From contig JBAYJC010000003.1 in NCBI GenBank assembly GCA_041665285.1, forward strand, positions 62,001-126,000: a stretch of DNA of 64,000 nt, given 5' to 3'. Every line of letters begins with the position of its first letter. The stretch's first letter is position 1. This stretch comes from JBAYJC01 sp041665285. GTDB taxonomy: Bacteria > Patescibacteriota > Patescibacteriia > 2-12-FULL-60-25. Made by a program: the position numbers and the translations under genes. Shown one piece after another: positions 16,655-25,360 of this stretch. A model generated the notes under the pieces. That model worked only from the letters and a program-made list of their open reading frames with translations, did no database searches and was not told the DNA's origin.

Positions 16655-17698
16655 CTATCCTGCGTTGTGCGTGAGGGTCGTAGATGCGGCTTGCGCAGAA
16701 GCGTCACCATCGAGGTCGTCGTCCTCGACGACCGTCGCAGGAGCCTCATCGACGAGCGCCACGCGCACACCCGTCACTTCACCGCGGTAGGGCGAGGTCG
16801 ACCCCTGCTCGTGCGTGATCCAGGGAGGATGCTCGGGAATGGCCTGGAGTAGGTTCCGTGCGTGCTCCGTCCAAGAGTCCACGCCTTTTTGATAGACAGC
16901 CGCCGCTTCCTCAAGCGTCACACAAAGCTCAAGTGTGTCCGTCGACTGCAAAGACCCAAGTGACTGGGCAGGAAGCCATGCCTTGCGCAGGGTGTCCATG
17001 GCTTCCACGAGCTGATTCGATCGCGCCACGATCTCTGCTTCACGCTCCGCGGACGGCGCGAGCACCCACTCATGCATGAACCTGTGCAGTGCGTTGCGCT
17101 CGGACGTAATCGCCGCAAGGTAACCCTCGAACCGCTGTTCCGCCTGCTGAATCAGCATCTTTGCGGTTTCGGCCCCCACGATCTTCGGAGCAACCTCACA
17201 CTTTGATACGCGCTGGATAAGCGTATAGTCCATGGCGGCGCGTTTGTGCCACTTCCGACACTCTTTTCGCCAAAGGCCAAACACCTGACGTGCGCGATCT
17301 AGTAGCTGTGCATCCCAAACACGTTGTTGATACTCCTGGATCCTACAGATGCAACGAGAGCGCTCCTTTTCCAGGATGCGTCGATGATCAAGGGCCCAGG
17401 CCAACGGCCCGCAGAACAATGCGCTCAAGGCAATCGGTAGGAGCATGAGCGGAATATCACGCCCAGAAAACCGCGGGAGATAGAGCGCGAGCAGTGTACC
17501 GACGCTCGCGGCCACAGACACTGTCCCGAGCAAGACCACGTATGCTCGCCAGCCTGACAGGCTGAACACTGCCAGCGCCCACTGCAAGAGGGATCGAGGC
17601 CGGGCCTTGAGCCGTGGAATCTGCCTAAGGCCCAAAGACCACGCGTGCTCTTCGAGCTCCGCAAACGACCCGAACTTCTTGAACGCGTCTTCGCTCAT
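16655..17698 (-). CDS. Membrane protein with coiled-coil region, paralog of 14996-16021
   Basis: 347 residues. The layout is as in the neighbour: basic N-terminus (RQIPRLKARPRSLLQWA), two membrane helices (about residues 45-100, ending PLAWALDHRRI), a long helical region with many charged residues, and the shared tail PEHPPW ... SPYRGEVTGVRVALVDEAPA. The middle is only distantly similar to the neighbour, so the pair is old but the tails were recently exchanged. Shine-Dalgarno GAGGAGAAGG precedes the ATG. The TTGACT promoter has a weak CTAACC -10 box. A third, more distant relative is at 48180-49277. Confidence 0.65.
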   Translation of the reverse strand: MSEDAFKKFGSFAELEEHAWSLGLRQIPRLKARPRSLLQWALAVFSLSGWRAYVVLLGTVSVAASVGTLLALYLPRFSGRDIPLMLLPIALSALFCGPLAWALDHRRILEKERSRCICRIQEYQQRVWDAQLLDRARQVFGLWRKECRKWHKRAAMDYTLIQRVSKCEVAPKIVGAETAKMLIQQAEQRFEGYLAAITSERNALHRFMHEWVLAPSAEREAEIVARSNQLVEAMDTLRKAWLPAQSLGSLQSTDTLELCVTLEEAAAVYQKGVDSWTEHARNLLQAIPEHPPWITHEQGSTSPYRGEVTGVRVALVDEAPATVVEDDDLDGDASAQAASTTLTHNAG

Positions 17699-17793
17699 AT
17701 CCTTCTCCTCTGTTTCTGCCGTTTTGTCCTATGCAAGGTTAGGCTGATTTCGGACAAAAAGTCAAGGTATTGACCCCCTTCTGAGCCACACTA

Positions 17794-17827
17794 CAGATCA
17801 GATCCTTATCAGTTTTGGATCAGATCT
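17794..17827. repeat. GATCAGATAC-type intergenic repeat, copy 2
   Basis: Cluster of half-sites CAGATCAGATCC, TTATCAG and GGATCAGATC between the membrane-protein gene and the tRNA-Leu terminator. Confidence 0.5.
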
Positions 17828-17854
17828 CAAATGGCAAAAGTAATTATTCAACGA

Positions 17855-17887
17855 AAAAACGCTCCGACGTACGTCGGAGCGTTTTTT
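17855..17887. terminator. Bidirectional terminator next to tRNA-Leu
   Basis: Perfect hairpin CGCTCCGAC / GTCGGAGCG flanked by A6 and T6. It terminates the minus-strand tRNA. Confidence 0.85.
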
Positions 17888-17889
17888 CA

Positions 17890-17972
17890 TGGGCAGGGAG
17901 AGACTTGAACTCTCAAGGGCTTTCGCCCGCCAGCTCCTAAGGCTGGTGCGTATACCATTCCGCCACCTGCCC
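17890..17972 (-). tRNA. tRNA-Leu (anticodon TAG)
   Basis: Acceptor arms GGGCAGG / CCTGCCC with discriminator A; anticodon stem CCAGC / GCTGG around loop CTTAGGA, so the anticodon is TAG. A long variable arm (GGGCGAAAGCCC) identifies the class II tRNA. T-loop GTTCAAGTC. The 3' CCA is not encoded, unlike the two tRNA-Ala genes of this window. Confidence 0.95.
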
Positions 17973-18087
17973 ATGCGCGTCGCAAGCATAGCGTATTGCC
18001 CTGCGTCTATCAACCCAGGCATCTTGACATTCCTGCTGTAGTTTGCCAGGATTCTTTCGCACACCAAGGTGCACGGAAGGGGCGAAA

Positions 18088-19140
18088 ATGAGCGACATCG
18101 ATCAGAGGCCTGATGGACAAGACTCGCAGTCCCGGATCAGCGTGCCGGGGTCGGAGCGGGACGAATCGTCCGGGAGCAAGCTCTTGCCGCAGAACATGCG
18201 GTGGATAAACTTCGCGCTCTCGGCCGCGAAGAAGTGCGGAGTCGTCACCTCCACGGACATCGTGGGTGCGGACCGGGTGGGGTTCGCCCTGTTCCTCAGC
18301 CAGATCGAGAGCGCTGACTCCAGGGCCGCGATCCTGTCCAAATTCACCAAGATGCCCTTCGAGCTTGCCCTGACGCTCGTGAAGAGGTTCCCCGCCGAAA
18401 CCTTCGAGGAGATGGTCCTCGCTTGGTTCGACGAGGGACAGCTAAAGCCCGAGGAGCTGTTCACTCTGCTCCGCATGGACGAGCTCATGAAGGCCGTCCC
18501 CACGCGCTTCCTGCAGAATCTCCTCAGGCAGAGGCTTCTGCACGACCCGAGCTGGATCCCCAGCACCAAGGACCTGGACCCGACGGCTATCAAGGCCAAG
18601 CGCGCCGAGGCCATTGCGTTCTTGGGGATACTCTTCGTGGGCTACCTCGCGACGAGTGCGGAGCCGAACCCGGCCGACCGGCTCATCAAAGCGATAGGCT
18701 GGGGTGTCTTCGGAGCCAACCCCGACTTTGAGAGGGTCATGAACCTGGCCACGATCTCGACGAAAGAGAACATGGGGGTCACGGACCTCAAGCTCTTGCT
18801 GGTCCAACTCCTCGGGACCGCGAATAAGCACCTCGGGGACTTCAACCCCGAGGACTTCTTGCCCGGGCTCGTCGTCGTGGCAGAGGAGTTCAAGCTCGGC
18901 GAAGAGCCGACCCCGCCCGCGCTCTCGCGCGAGCTCGTCGTCATTCCGCCCGAGACACCCCCTGTCGAGCCCGCTTCCCCTGCCGAGAAGCCCTCGGAGG
19001 GAGACGAGTCGTCCGTGCCTCAGCCCCCGCCCACGCGGGACGTGGAAATCCTCGACCCAGACGACGTGGTTGCCGAGGAGAGCGGCTCCGAGCCCATCGT
19101 GCCGCCTCCGCCCCAGCCCCCTCCTCTCCCCTCCTCCTAG
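18088..19140 (+). CDS. Hypothetical protein, helical core with Pro/Glu-rich tail
   Basis: 350 residues from ATG 18088, chosen for the GGAAGGGG site just upstream. A disordered N-terminus of about 35 residues precedes a helical region (residues 40-230) made of short repeats such as FALFLSQIESADSRAAILSKF, FELALTLVKRFPAETFEEMVLAWF and GQLKPEELFTLLRMDELMKAV. These could form an ARM/HEAT-like solenoid. From residue 270 the tail is Pro/Glu/Ser-rich. No signal peptide. GC-rich, with its own TTGACA promoter and own terminator. The gene at 19248 has a similar plan (helical core, Pro-rich tail), suggesting paralogy. Function unknown. Confidence 0.6.
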   Translation: MSDIDQRPDGQDSQSRISVPGSERDESSGSKLLPQNMRWINFALSAAKKCGVVTSTDIVGADRVGFALFLSQIESADSRAAILSKFTKMPFELALTLVKRFPAETFEEMVLAWFDEGQLKPEELFTLLRMDELMKAVPTRFLQNLLRQRLLHDPSWIPSTKDLDPTAIKAKRAEAIAFLGILFVGYLATSAEPNPADRLIKAIGWGVFGANPDFERVMNLATISTKENMGVTDLKLLLVQLLGTANKHLGDFNPEDFLPGLVVVAEEFKLGEEPTPPALSRELVVIPPETPPVEPASPAEKPSEGDESSVPQPPPTRDVEILDPDDVVAEESGSEPIVPPPPQPPPLPSS

Positions 19141-19172
19141 CGGTCTTCCCTCGTGAAGCCGCTCTTTTTTTA
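19139..19172 (+). terminator. Terminator overlapping the stop of the 18088 gene
   Basis: AGCGG / CCGCT hairpin followed by CTTTTTTTATT. It starts within the stop codon region. Confidence 0.75.
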
Positions 19173-19247
19173 TTGCGTAATGCTTGACAAAACGGTAGGA
19201 TTTTGACACGGTGAAACGTCCTGAGAACAAGGACAAAGGGGGTCGCT

Positions 19248-20180
19248 ATGGAACAGGCGACATTCCGAGATCATCCTGAAGAGTACGTTCTGTGTTCTGC
19301 GCTCACCAAGTGCCTCGAATTCGGGGTTTTGGAGTACGCACAGCTTCTCAACTGGCTCGGCGGACCTGAATCTGCCATCAAGCAGACCGGCGACCTGGAC
19401 ACCTTCCTCCAAAAAACTGGCAAGAGCGCAAAGGACATCGTACGGGATCACATGAACCAGAAGAGACCGTACATGAGCATCCAGACTTACCTGGATCTCA
19501 AAGCCTCCACCGCGGTCAGCCTGCTCCGGTACTTCATCGGTGAGGGTCTCATGAAGCCGCAGTGGATCTACGAGACCATTGGCTTCACGGCGTGGAGCCG
19601 CGCCATCGGGCTCGAGACACTCTACCGCAAGCTCTTTAACCAGAAGCACGAATGCAGTTCATCGATCATGGCCATCATTGCTATCGAAACGATCGTGGCC
19701 ATGGTCAACTGTCGTGCGCGTGACGCCCTGCTCGTTCTGAAGGACATTGGGGCAAAGCAGTTCACGAAAGAAGCAGAAGACGCCATCCCTAGCGGACCTG
19801 CTGGCGACAGAACGCGCGGCATCATGAGACGCGCGGGCATCGCTCTATTCTACGAGGCGCAAGGGCCGGAAAATCTGCAGCTCGCACAAATCGAAGCAAA
19901 AAGCATCTTCGATGAGTTCCAGCCTAGTGATCTCTGTGGCCTGCTCGGGGCCGTAGGCGTGGATCGACTTCTACGCCCGGTCAGAGCGTATGCTCGCGAA
20001 CAAGGCTGGGCGCACGAACAAGAACACGAGGAGCCGCTCTGGCGAGCCACGGTGCATCCTCCATCGAGCGGAATCCCTGCCGTGCGTCCAACCGGAAGGC
20101 AACAGCCGCCAGGCACACGCAAAACACCCCTGGCCCCAAGCACGCCAGCCATGCCACCTCTGCGTACGCCCAAGATCTAA
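19248..20180 (+). CDS. Hypothetical protein, helical core with Pro-rich tail, paralog-like to 18088
   Basis: 310 residues. The first 215 are helical with segments YVLCSALTKCLEFGVLEYAQLLNWLG, ASTAVSLLRYFIGEGLMKPQWIYE and IIAIETIVAMVNCRARDALLVL. A tail rich in Pro, Arg and His (ATVHPPSSGIPAVRPTG) follows. The arrangement parallels the preceding gene in length and in the GxLxxxxL segments, though direct identity is low. TTGACA stands at 19184 with a weak -10. Shine-Dalgarno GGGGGTCGCT is weak. The two genes sit in tandem but each appears to have its own signals. Function unknown. Confidence 0.55.
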   Translation: MEQATFRDHPEEYVLCSALTKCLEFGVLEYAQLLNWLGGPESAIKQTGDLDTFLQKTGKSAKDIVRDHMNQKRPYMSIQTYLDLKASTAVSLLRYFIGEGLMKPQWIYETIGFTAWSRAIGLETLYRKLFNQKHECSSSIMAIIAIETIVAMVNCRARDALLVLKDIGAKQFTKEAEDAIPSGPAGDRTRGIMRRAGIALFYEAQGPENLQLAQIEAKSIFDEFQPSDLCGLLGAVGVDRLLRPVRAYAREQGWAHEQEHEEPLWRATVHPPSSGIPAVRPTGRQQPPGTRKTPLAPSTPAMPPLRTPKI

Positions 20181-20206
20181 AGAGCCCCTCTCGGGACTCT
20201 GTTTTT

Positions 20207-21901
20207 TTACCAACTTCCTCCTCCGCCGCCACCAAACCCTCCGCCAGAACCACCGCCGCTAAATCCAGAACCTCCATGGCCTGCAGACGACGGTGCGCTG
20301 TACATGGATGCAGAAGATGCAGAATGAATGGTGCTCATGGAGTGCGCAAAAGAAAGGGCGTTCCATGCCGCAAAATTCCCTTCCATGTAAGACGGTGGTT
20401 TGATTTCTAGCCCTGCAAACTGCCCTGCCCACTTTTCTTCCACACCAAATGCCACAGCCGCGGGCAAAAAACGTGCAAACTGATCAGGACGACGTTCGGG
20501 CGCATCTGTGAATGCCAAACGCGCCTTTTCTGTGACAGACAAAAAGAGCTTGAATCCTTCACATTCCTCTTTCACGATCGCACCCTCTTTTGTCATCTGC
20601 GGCATTTGCCAACCAATGATGATCATGACGATCGCGGAAAGAATGGATGCGACAATATACAATCCGCCGAACACACCCACGAGCACAATCCCTTGCGTAA
20701 ACATGCCCACAGCCGCACCAATCCACAACGCACGGACAATGGAAGGCGTCATGCCAAAGAATTTTCGATCACGAAGCTCCTTTTCTGCGCTGTGTTTCGC
20801 ATTTCCGATCTCTCGATAGGCTTTGCCAACAAGATCCTCAGGCTTCACTTCTGTTTCTCCACTCTTGAAAATCGATTTCCACACATCTTGCTCAAACACG
20901 GCCAACTCGGCATCTGGCTCTTTTACCTTCACAAAGGTGATCTTCGGCGATTTTGCAAACCATCCTTTTTTCTGCGGCTCACCCTCAAAGCGAATTTTCA
21001 AATACCCACGCCGCGCAAGATCAAGAATCGTCGCACTGACGGCGCGACCCGAAAGCGTCTGCTCCATAAGCCCTGCCATGAGCGCAGGTGGGAGTTTTCG
21101 CGGCTCTTCATATTGCGCGACAACTGTTCCACGACCCACTGGCTCTTTCCCCCACTTGCGCCACACAAGCAACATCACAAAAGCTGTTAGCAACGGAAGG
21201 ATAGCCCAGACATTATCCAAGAAGAATTGCTTGAGTTTTTCTTCTGTCGTCAGCTCACGCAGAGCAGAAAGCGGATACGCAATCACAAAGGTCAGCCCCT
21301 CGGAAGGCCCAAGCGCCCGTGATGCACTGATCGTGACGGTTGATCCTGCTTGTTTGATGACGCACTCGCTTTCCGTACTCCCAAAGTAGCCGGCATAACA
21401 GACAACCTTGTCTGGCGCCGCTGGACCGCTCAGCGTAAATAACGTTTTCAAAGAAGGAACATCCCATCCATTCCCGTTTACATTCCAATACAGCTCACGG
21501 CTATCCGCAAAATCATTGATGGCTTTTGCCGTCGTATACGTGAACAAAAAGACATGCGAACCAGTCATGGTCTTTTCTGGATCTCCAATCTTCAACTTGA
21601 GATCATTCCCCTCATGCGTCACAGCCCACGGAATCGCATAGCCATCCATTTTAACATCCGAAATCTTGAGATTGAGTTTGTAACGCGCACCGTTGCGAGC
21701 ATACACCTCGGGAATCATCCGATAGATACCGTGTCGCTCTGCGTCATCAAAAGAATACCGAATGGTTTCCGTAATAGAGAGCACTCGGTCATACGAAAGC
21801 GTTGCTTGCACGGAAAAGTCTTGGATCTGCTCTGCGGCAAGTACAGGAAAGGCAAAAAGACAGATCGCGATAAACAAAAAGCCTCGAAAGAAATGGCGCA
21901 T
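20207..21901 (-). CDS. DUF2207-family membrane protein
   Basis: About 564 residues from ATG 21901 (an in-frame ATG at 21925 adds 8). The signal peptide (FLFIAICLFAFPVLA) precedes an extracellular beta domain beginning EQIQDFSVQATLSYDRVLSITETIRY, where RYSFDDAERHGIYRMIP is diagnostic for DUF2207 (YoaN/PF09972-type). One membrane helix (WAILPLLTAFVMLLVW) is followed by an internal domain, two more helices, and a C-terminal Gly/Ser-rich tail (SGGGSGGGFGGGGGGSW). The tail is typical of this family. Role unknown, probably an envelope function. Confidence 0.85.
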   Translation of the reverse strand: MRHFFRGFLFIAICLFAFPVLAAEQIQDFSVQATLSYDRVLSITETIRYSFDDAERHGIYRMIPEVYARNGARYKLNLKISDVKMDGYAIPWAVTHEGNDLKLKIGDPEKTMTGSHVFLFTYTTAKAINDFADSRELYWNVNGNGWDVPSLKTLFTLSGPAAPDKVVCYAGYFGSTESECVIKQAGSTVTISASRALGPSEGLTFVIAYPLSALRELTTEEKLKQFFLDNVWAILPLLTAFVMLLVWRKWGKEPVGRGTVVAQYEEPRKLPPALMAGLMEQTLSGRAVSATILDLARRGYLKIRFEGEPQKKGWFAKSPKITFVKVKEPDAELAVFEQDVWKSIFKSGETEVKPEDLVGKAYREIGNAKHSAEKELRDRKFFGMTPSIVRALWIGAAVGMFTQGIVLVGVFGGLYIVASILSAIVMIIIGWQMPQMTKEGAIVKEECEGFKLFLSVTEKARLAFTDAPERRPDQFARFLPAAVAFGVEEKWAGQFAGLEIKPPSYMEGNFAAWNALSFAHSMSTIHSASSASMYSAPSSAGHGGSGFSGGGSGGGFGGGGGGSW

Positions 21902-21930
21902 ACAAAAAGAGGGTAACACATGCAACGAAC

Positions 21931-21974
21931 CAAAAAAAGAAAAAGCCCCGTGTCGCGAGAAGCGAAACGGGGGT
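21931..21974 (-). terminator. Terminator of the large lipoprotein gene
   Basis: CCCCGT / ACGGGG arms followed on the minus strand by CTTTTTCTTTTTTT. Confidence 0.8.
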
Positions 21975-21981
21975 TTGGGGC

Positions 21982-24081
21982 TCAGCGGGAGCGGGTCCAG
22001 ACGTAGGTGAGGTCCTGGACGCCGGTCTCCCCGAACCAGTCGCGGGAGCCGCCCTGCACGCGCGGGTTGGGCGAGTGCGGGGTCTCGGACAGATCGCTCA
22101 CGAGGCCCGGGGAGTAGAGCCGGACGCCGGAGCCGAGGTCCATGACCGGGCCGATGTAGAACACGCCGTCCTCGTACGAGGACTCCGTGCGCACGGAGAC
22201 GAAGGCCGTCTCCTGGATCGGGACCTCGTGCGTGCGCCTCGTGAAGGTCGTGGCGATGGACTCGCCCTCCAGCACCGTGCCGGTGAGGGTGGCGTGCAAC
22301 GTGTAGTCGTTCCCGGCGGTGGAGATGTTCTCCTCGCCCGAGAACGCCACGACCACGCTCACGTTCCGGACGGAGCTCGAGACCGTGTACGCGCCGGGGT
22401 TCAGGTTGAGCCCGGTGTTCTCGGTGAACACGCGGTACTCGCTCCTCGGGATCTCCTGCGAACCGCGACGGAGGCCGAAGTCGCTGAGGGTGAAGGAGTG
22501 CCCGGGCGTGTTCGTGAACGCCATGTCGAAGCTCCGGCGCTTACGCGCGACCGGGCCGTTGACGCCCGCCTCGTGGAACACCGCGAAGTCCTGGTCCACG
22601 CCCGCGACGAGCGTGTTCGAGGCGAGGCGGCGGGGCGTGATGGCCGGGTAGGACCGGCGCACCACGTGGCTCACGCCCACGAAGGGCAGGCCACTGCTCG
22701 CCGGGGCAAACACCTGGTCACGAGAGGTCGCCCCGAACGCCTGGATGGCGTAGCGGGCCGTGCTCGCGTTCAGCCCGAGGTTCACGAGCTTCCCGGAGCG
22801 CGGGACGCCGTCCCAGCGGTTGCCCGCCGCGGACGAGGAGATGACCGGCGCCATCCTGCCCGCGAGGCGCAGGGTGGTGCACGTGCCGCGCGTCACGACG
22901 ACCGGCTCCGTGAAGGAGACGTTCGCCGCGGGGCGGAGCGTGTTCGGGAAGCTGGCGTAGCCCTGGAGGAAGCTCCCCTGGAACACGCCGACGTTCTGGA
23001 AGCTGGCGCCGTCCTCCGTGGAGGTCAGGCCCGTGCCCCAGACGTTCATGTTCTCGTGCTCCGCGCAGAGCCGAAGCTCCGTCATCGCGTGGTACGAGCC
23101 GTCGGAGGTCATGATCTGCCGCGCGATCTGGTTGCCCGAGACCGGCGGCATGACCATGAGCGTGCCGTGGTCCATGACCCGGACGAAGACCGAGGGGTTG
23201 CCCCGGTCCGTGGCCTGGCGCTGGAGGTCGTCGCTCACGACCACGTCCGCGGACGCGCCCGTGCTGTCGCGGGCGTCCACGCCGTCCGGCGTGAGGCCGA
23301 TGGCGTAGCGGTTGCCCTCGGAGCGGGTCACGCTGGTGGGCGCGGCGTTGCAGAGCACCGTGAAGGTGCGGGAGGTGCCGTGCACGCACACGAGCGGCAT
23401 GCTCGGCACGAGCGTGAACCTGCCCGCGGCGTTCGGCGCCGCGCCGCGCGCGAAGTAGGTCGGCCCGGCGAGCGGGAACGTCTGGACGAGCACGCACATG
23501 GTGCTCACATCGTCGAAGGCGCTCCGCAAGAAGGTGCCCGTGGTGTCGCCCACGCCCGTGTGGGTGATGGCCGCGAGCGTCACGTCCTCGCGCGGGTCGC
23601 ACACGTAGGTGACGCCCAGGCTCTGGACGTTCTGCGCATGCTTGACCGCGGTCGACGAGGCCGGGGTCGCGGCCATGCGGACCTGGATCTGGGGCCGGCG
23701 ACGCAGGACGTCCGCGAGGTTCGCGTCGGCCGCGTCCGAGGTCCCGCTGTCCGTCCTGGTGTCCGTGGTGCCGCTGTCCGTCACCGCCGCCTCGGACGTG
23801 CTGTCCTGGGCGTCGGCCGTGGGGGCGCTGTCCGCGAGGTTCGCGTCCGGCACCACCACCGAGATCGAGTCCTGCGACACGGCCACGTCGGCCGCGTCCG
23901 GGGTCCCGGCGTCCGCGACGCGCGAGTCCGACTGGACCGCGCCGTCGTTCACCGGGCCGCCGTCCTGGACGGCACCCGTGTCGTGGTCCGAGGGCGGGTT
24001 GCCCCCGTACCAGGTGTCCTGCTCGAACATGCAGGCGGAGCCGAACAGACAAAGCGCCAGACACATCGTGTACTTTCCCAT
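21982..24081 (-). CDS. Large GC-rich lipoprotein with Asp/Ser/Thr linker
   Basis: About 700 residues. The start ATG at 24081 (MGKYT) is chosen because GGAAGGAG lies 7 bases upstream; another ATG two codons earlier lies too close. The lipobox is LFGSAC. A linker of about 130 residues is rich in Asp, Ser, Thr and Ala (DTGAVQDGG, TDSGTTDTRTDSGT), like the linkers of the lipoproteins at 33622 and 55658. The globular rest is rich in beta strands and small residues, with repeated N-x-FTL and VRT-like segments. No family was recognised. Strong third-position GC makes the opposite strand open over its whole length. Likely surface-exposed. Confidence 0.7.
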   Translation of the reverse strand: MGKYTMCLALCLFGSACMFEQDTWYGGNPPSDHDTGAVQDGGPVNDGAVQSDSRVADAGTPDAADVAVSQDSISVVVPDANLADSAPTADAQDSTSEAAVTDSGTTDTRTDSGTSDAADANLADVLRRRPQIQVRMAATPASSTAVKHAQNVQSLGVTYVCDPREDVTLAAITHTGVGDTTGTFLRSAFDDVSTMCVLVQTFPLAGPTYFARGAAPNAAGRFTLVPSMPLVCVHGTSRTFTVLCNAAPTSVTRSEGNRYAIGLTPDGVDARDSTGASADVVVSDDLQRQATDRGNPSVFVRVMDHGTLMVMPPVSGNQIARQIMTSDGSYHAMTELRLCAEHENMNVWGTGLTSTEDGASFQNVGVFQGSFLQGYASFPNTLRPAANVSFTEPVVVTRGTCTTLRLAGRMAPVISSSAAGNRWDGVPRSGKLVNLGLNASTARYAIQAFGATSRDQVFAPASSGLPFVGVSHVVRRSYPAITPRRLASNTLVAGVDQDFAVFHEAGVNGPVARKRRSFDMAFTNTPGHSFTLSDFGLRRGSQEIPRSEYRVFTENTGLNLNPGAYTVSSSVRNVSVVVAFSGEENISTAGNDYTLHATLTGTVLEGESIATTFTRRTHEVPIQETAFVSVRTESSYEDGVFYIGPVMDLGSGVRLYSPGLVSDLSETPHSPNPRVQGGSRDWFGETGVQDLTYVWTRSR

Positions 24082-24253
24082 GACCATGCTCCTTCCGAGG
24101 TGAGTCACTCTCACCTCCGCGCCTCGAACCCTTCGAGAAGCGGAGAAAAAGTCCCCTGTTCCTGGCCAAAAAACCGCGCTCCCCGCCGCGCTTTCCCGGT
24201 CACGAAACGAACCCAACCTGTACCCATGACAATTCCATCGCTAAGCGAAGGAC

Positions 24254-24283
24254 CATTTAGCCATATTTCTTCCATTTTGTCAA
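24254..24283 (-). promoter_or_regulatory. Promoter of the large lipoprotein gene
   Basis: On the minus strand TTGACA (24278-24283), 18-bp spacer, TAAATG (24254-24259). Confidence 0.65.
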
Positions 24284-24370
24284 GAGGTAAACCGGGGCAA
24301 CGTCTCTAGGATACGCGATCGAACTTCGTGCTTTGCCCCATGCCTTCGAACAAGGTACAATGGCTTTGGT

Positions 24371-25360
24371 ATGCAGACCTTTGATATTTTTACGATTGGT
24401 GCGGCCACACGGGATATTTTTGTGCGTAGTCCAAAGTTTGAAGAGACGCCAAATCCCAATGCACCAGATGGAACAAGCGCCTGCTTTCCCATGGGAGGCA
24501 AGATCGACGTGTCTGACATGACATTTTCAACGGGTGGCGGTGCAACGAACGCGGCTGTCACGTTCGCGCGTTTTGGCCTGAACACGGTTTGCGTGGCTCG
24601 TGTGGGATGCGATGATTCTGCCGCATATATCCATGACCAATTATCCGCAGAAGGCATCAATGTCCATCATTTACAAATGGATGAAGAACATGCGACTGCG
24701 CACTCCATCATTCTGCTTTCTGGCACAGGCCATCGTTCTATCCTCACCTATCGCAGTGCGTCTGAGCATTTATCCGCGCAAGACATTCCCTGGAAAGCCT
24801 TGTCTGCGCGCTGGATCTATTTGACGAATGTCTCTGCAAACATGGACGTGCTTGAGCAAACGTTCGCGGCCGCAAAATCCATGGGCGCCACCGTGGCATG
24901 GAATCCGGGAGCCGCGGAACTTCGCTTAGGGAAAGAAGCACTCGAACCTTTTCTCAAACATGTTGCCGTGTTGATTCTCAACCGTGAAGAGGCGTGTTTA
25001 CTTTCAGAACAACCAAAGCGCGATCTCAAAGCCATGATTGCGCATCTTGAGCACTACCCATCGCGCGCGCTTGTGATCACGGACGGACAGCAAGGCGCGT
25101 ACGTGCATAGCGGCGGGCAAACATGGTATGCGCCAGCGCTCAAAACCACGCGCGTGAATGCAACCGGCGCAGGCGATGCCTTTGGAAGCGCGTTTGTTGC
25201 AGGACTCGCACTTGGCCTGCCCGTAGAAGATTGTCTGCGTACAGCCATGCTCAATGCCACGAGCGTGGTCAGCCACATGGGAGCAAAGGCTGGCATTCTC
25301 AAAAAACCACCGACCAAGGCGGCTCTGCAAAAAGTTGAGATCAGACAGCTGGTTTTATGA
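24371..25360 (+). CDS. PfkB-family carbohydrate kinase
   Basis: 329 residues, typical ribokinase-family length. N-terminal GAATRDIFV and the glycine-rich TGGGATNAAVTFARFGL (residues 57-73) form the first PfkB signature. The catalytic NATGAGDAFGSAFVAG near residue 265 is the second signature, with Asp of GAGD as the base. The middle has NREEACLLS and ITDGQQGAYV, the usual ATP-site strands. It phosphorylates a sugar or nucleoside; the substrate is not determinable. Overlaps the next gene by 4 bp (ATGA), so it is translationally coupled to the BASS transporter. Confidence 0.9.
   Translation: MQTFDIFTIGAATRDIFVRSPKFEETPNPNAPDGTSACFPMGGKIDVSDMTFSTGGGATNAAVTFARFGLNTVCVARVGCDDSAAYIHDQLSAEGINVHHLQMDEEHATAHSIILLSGTGHRSILTYRSASEHLSAQDIPWKALSARWIYLTNVSANMDVLEQTFAAAKSMGATVAWNPGAAELRLGKEALEPFLKHVAVLILNREEACLLSEQPKRDLKAMIAHLEHYPSRALVITDGQQGAYVHSGGQTWYAPALKTTRVNATGAGDAFGSAFVAGLALGLPVEDCLRTAMLNATSVVSHMGAKAGILKKPPTKAALQKVEIRQLVL

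Noticed and set aside
22075..24309. Long plus-strand open frame of 744 codons opposite the large lipoprotein
   Set aside because: It is a shadow produced by the extreme third-position GC of the minus-strand gene. It lacks a ribosome site, and the minus gene has a lipobox, promoter and terminator.
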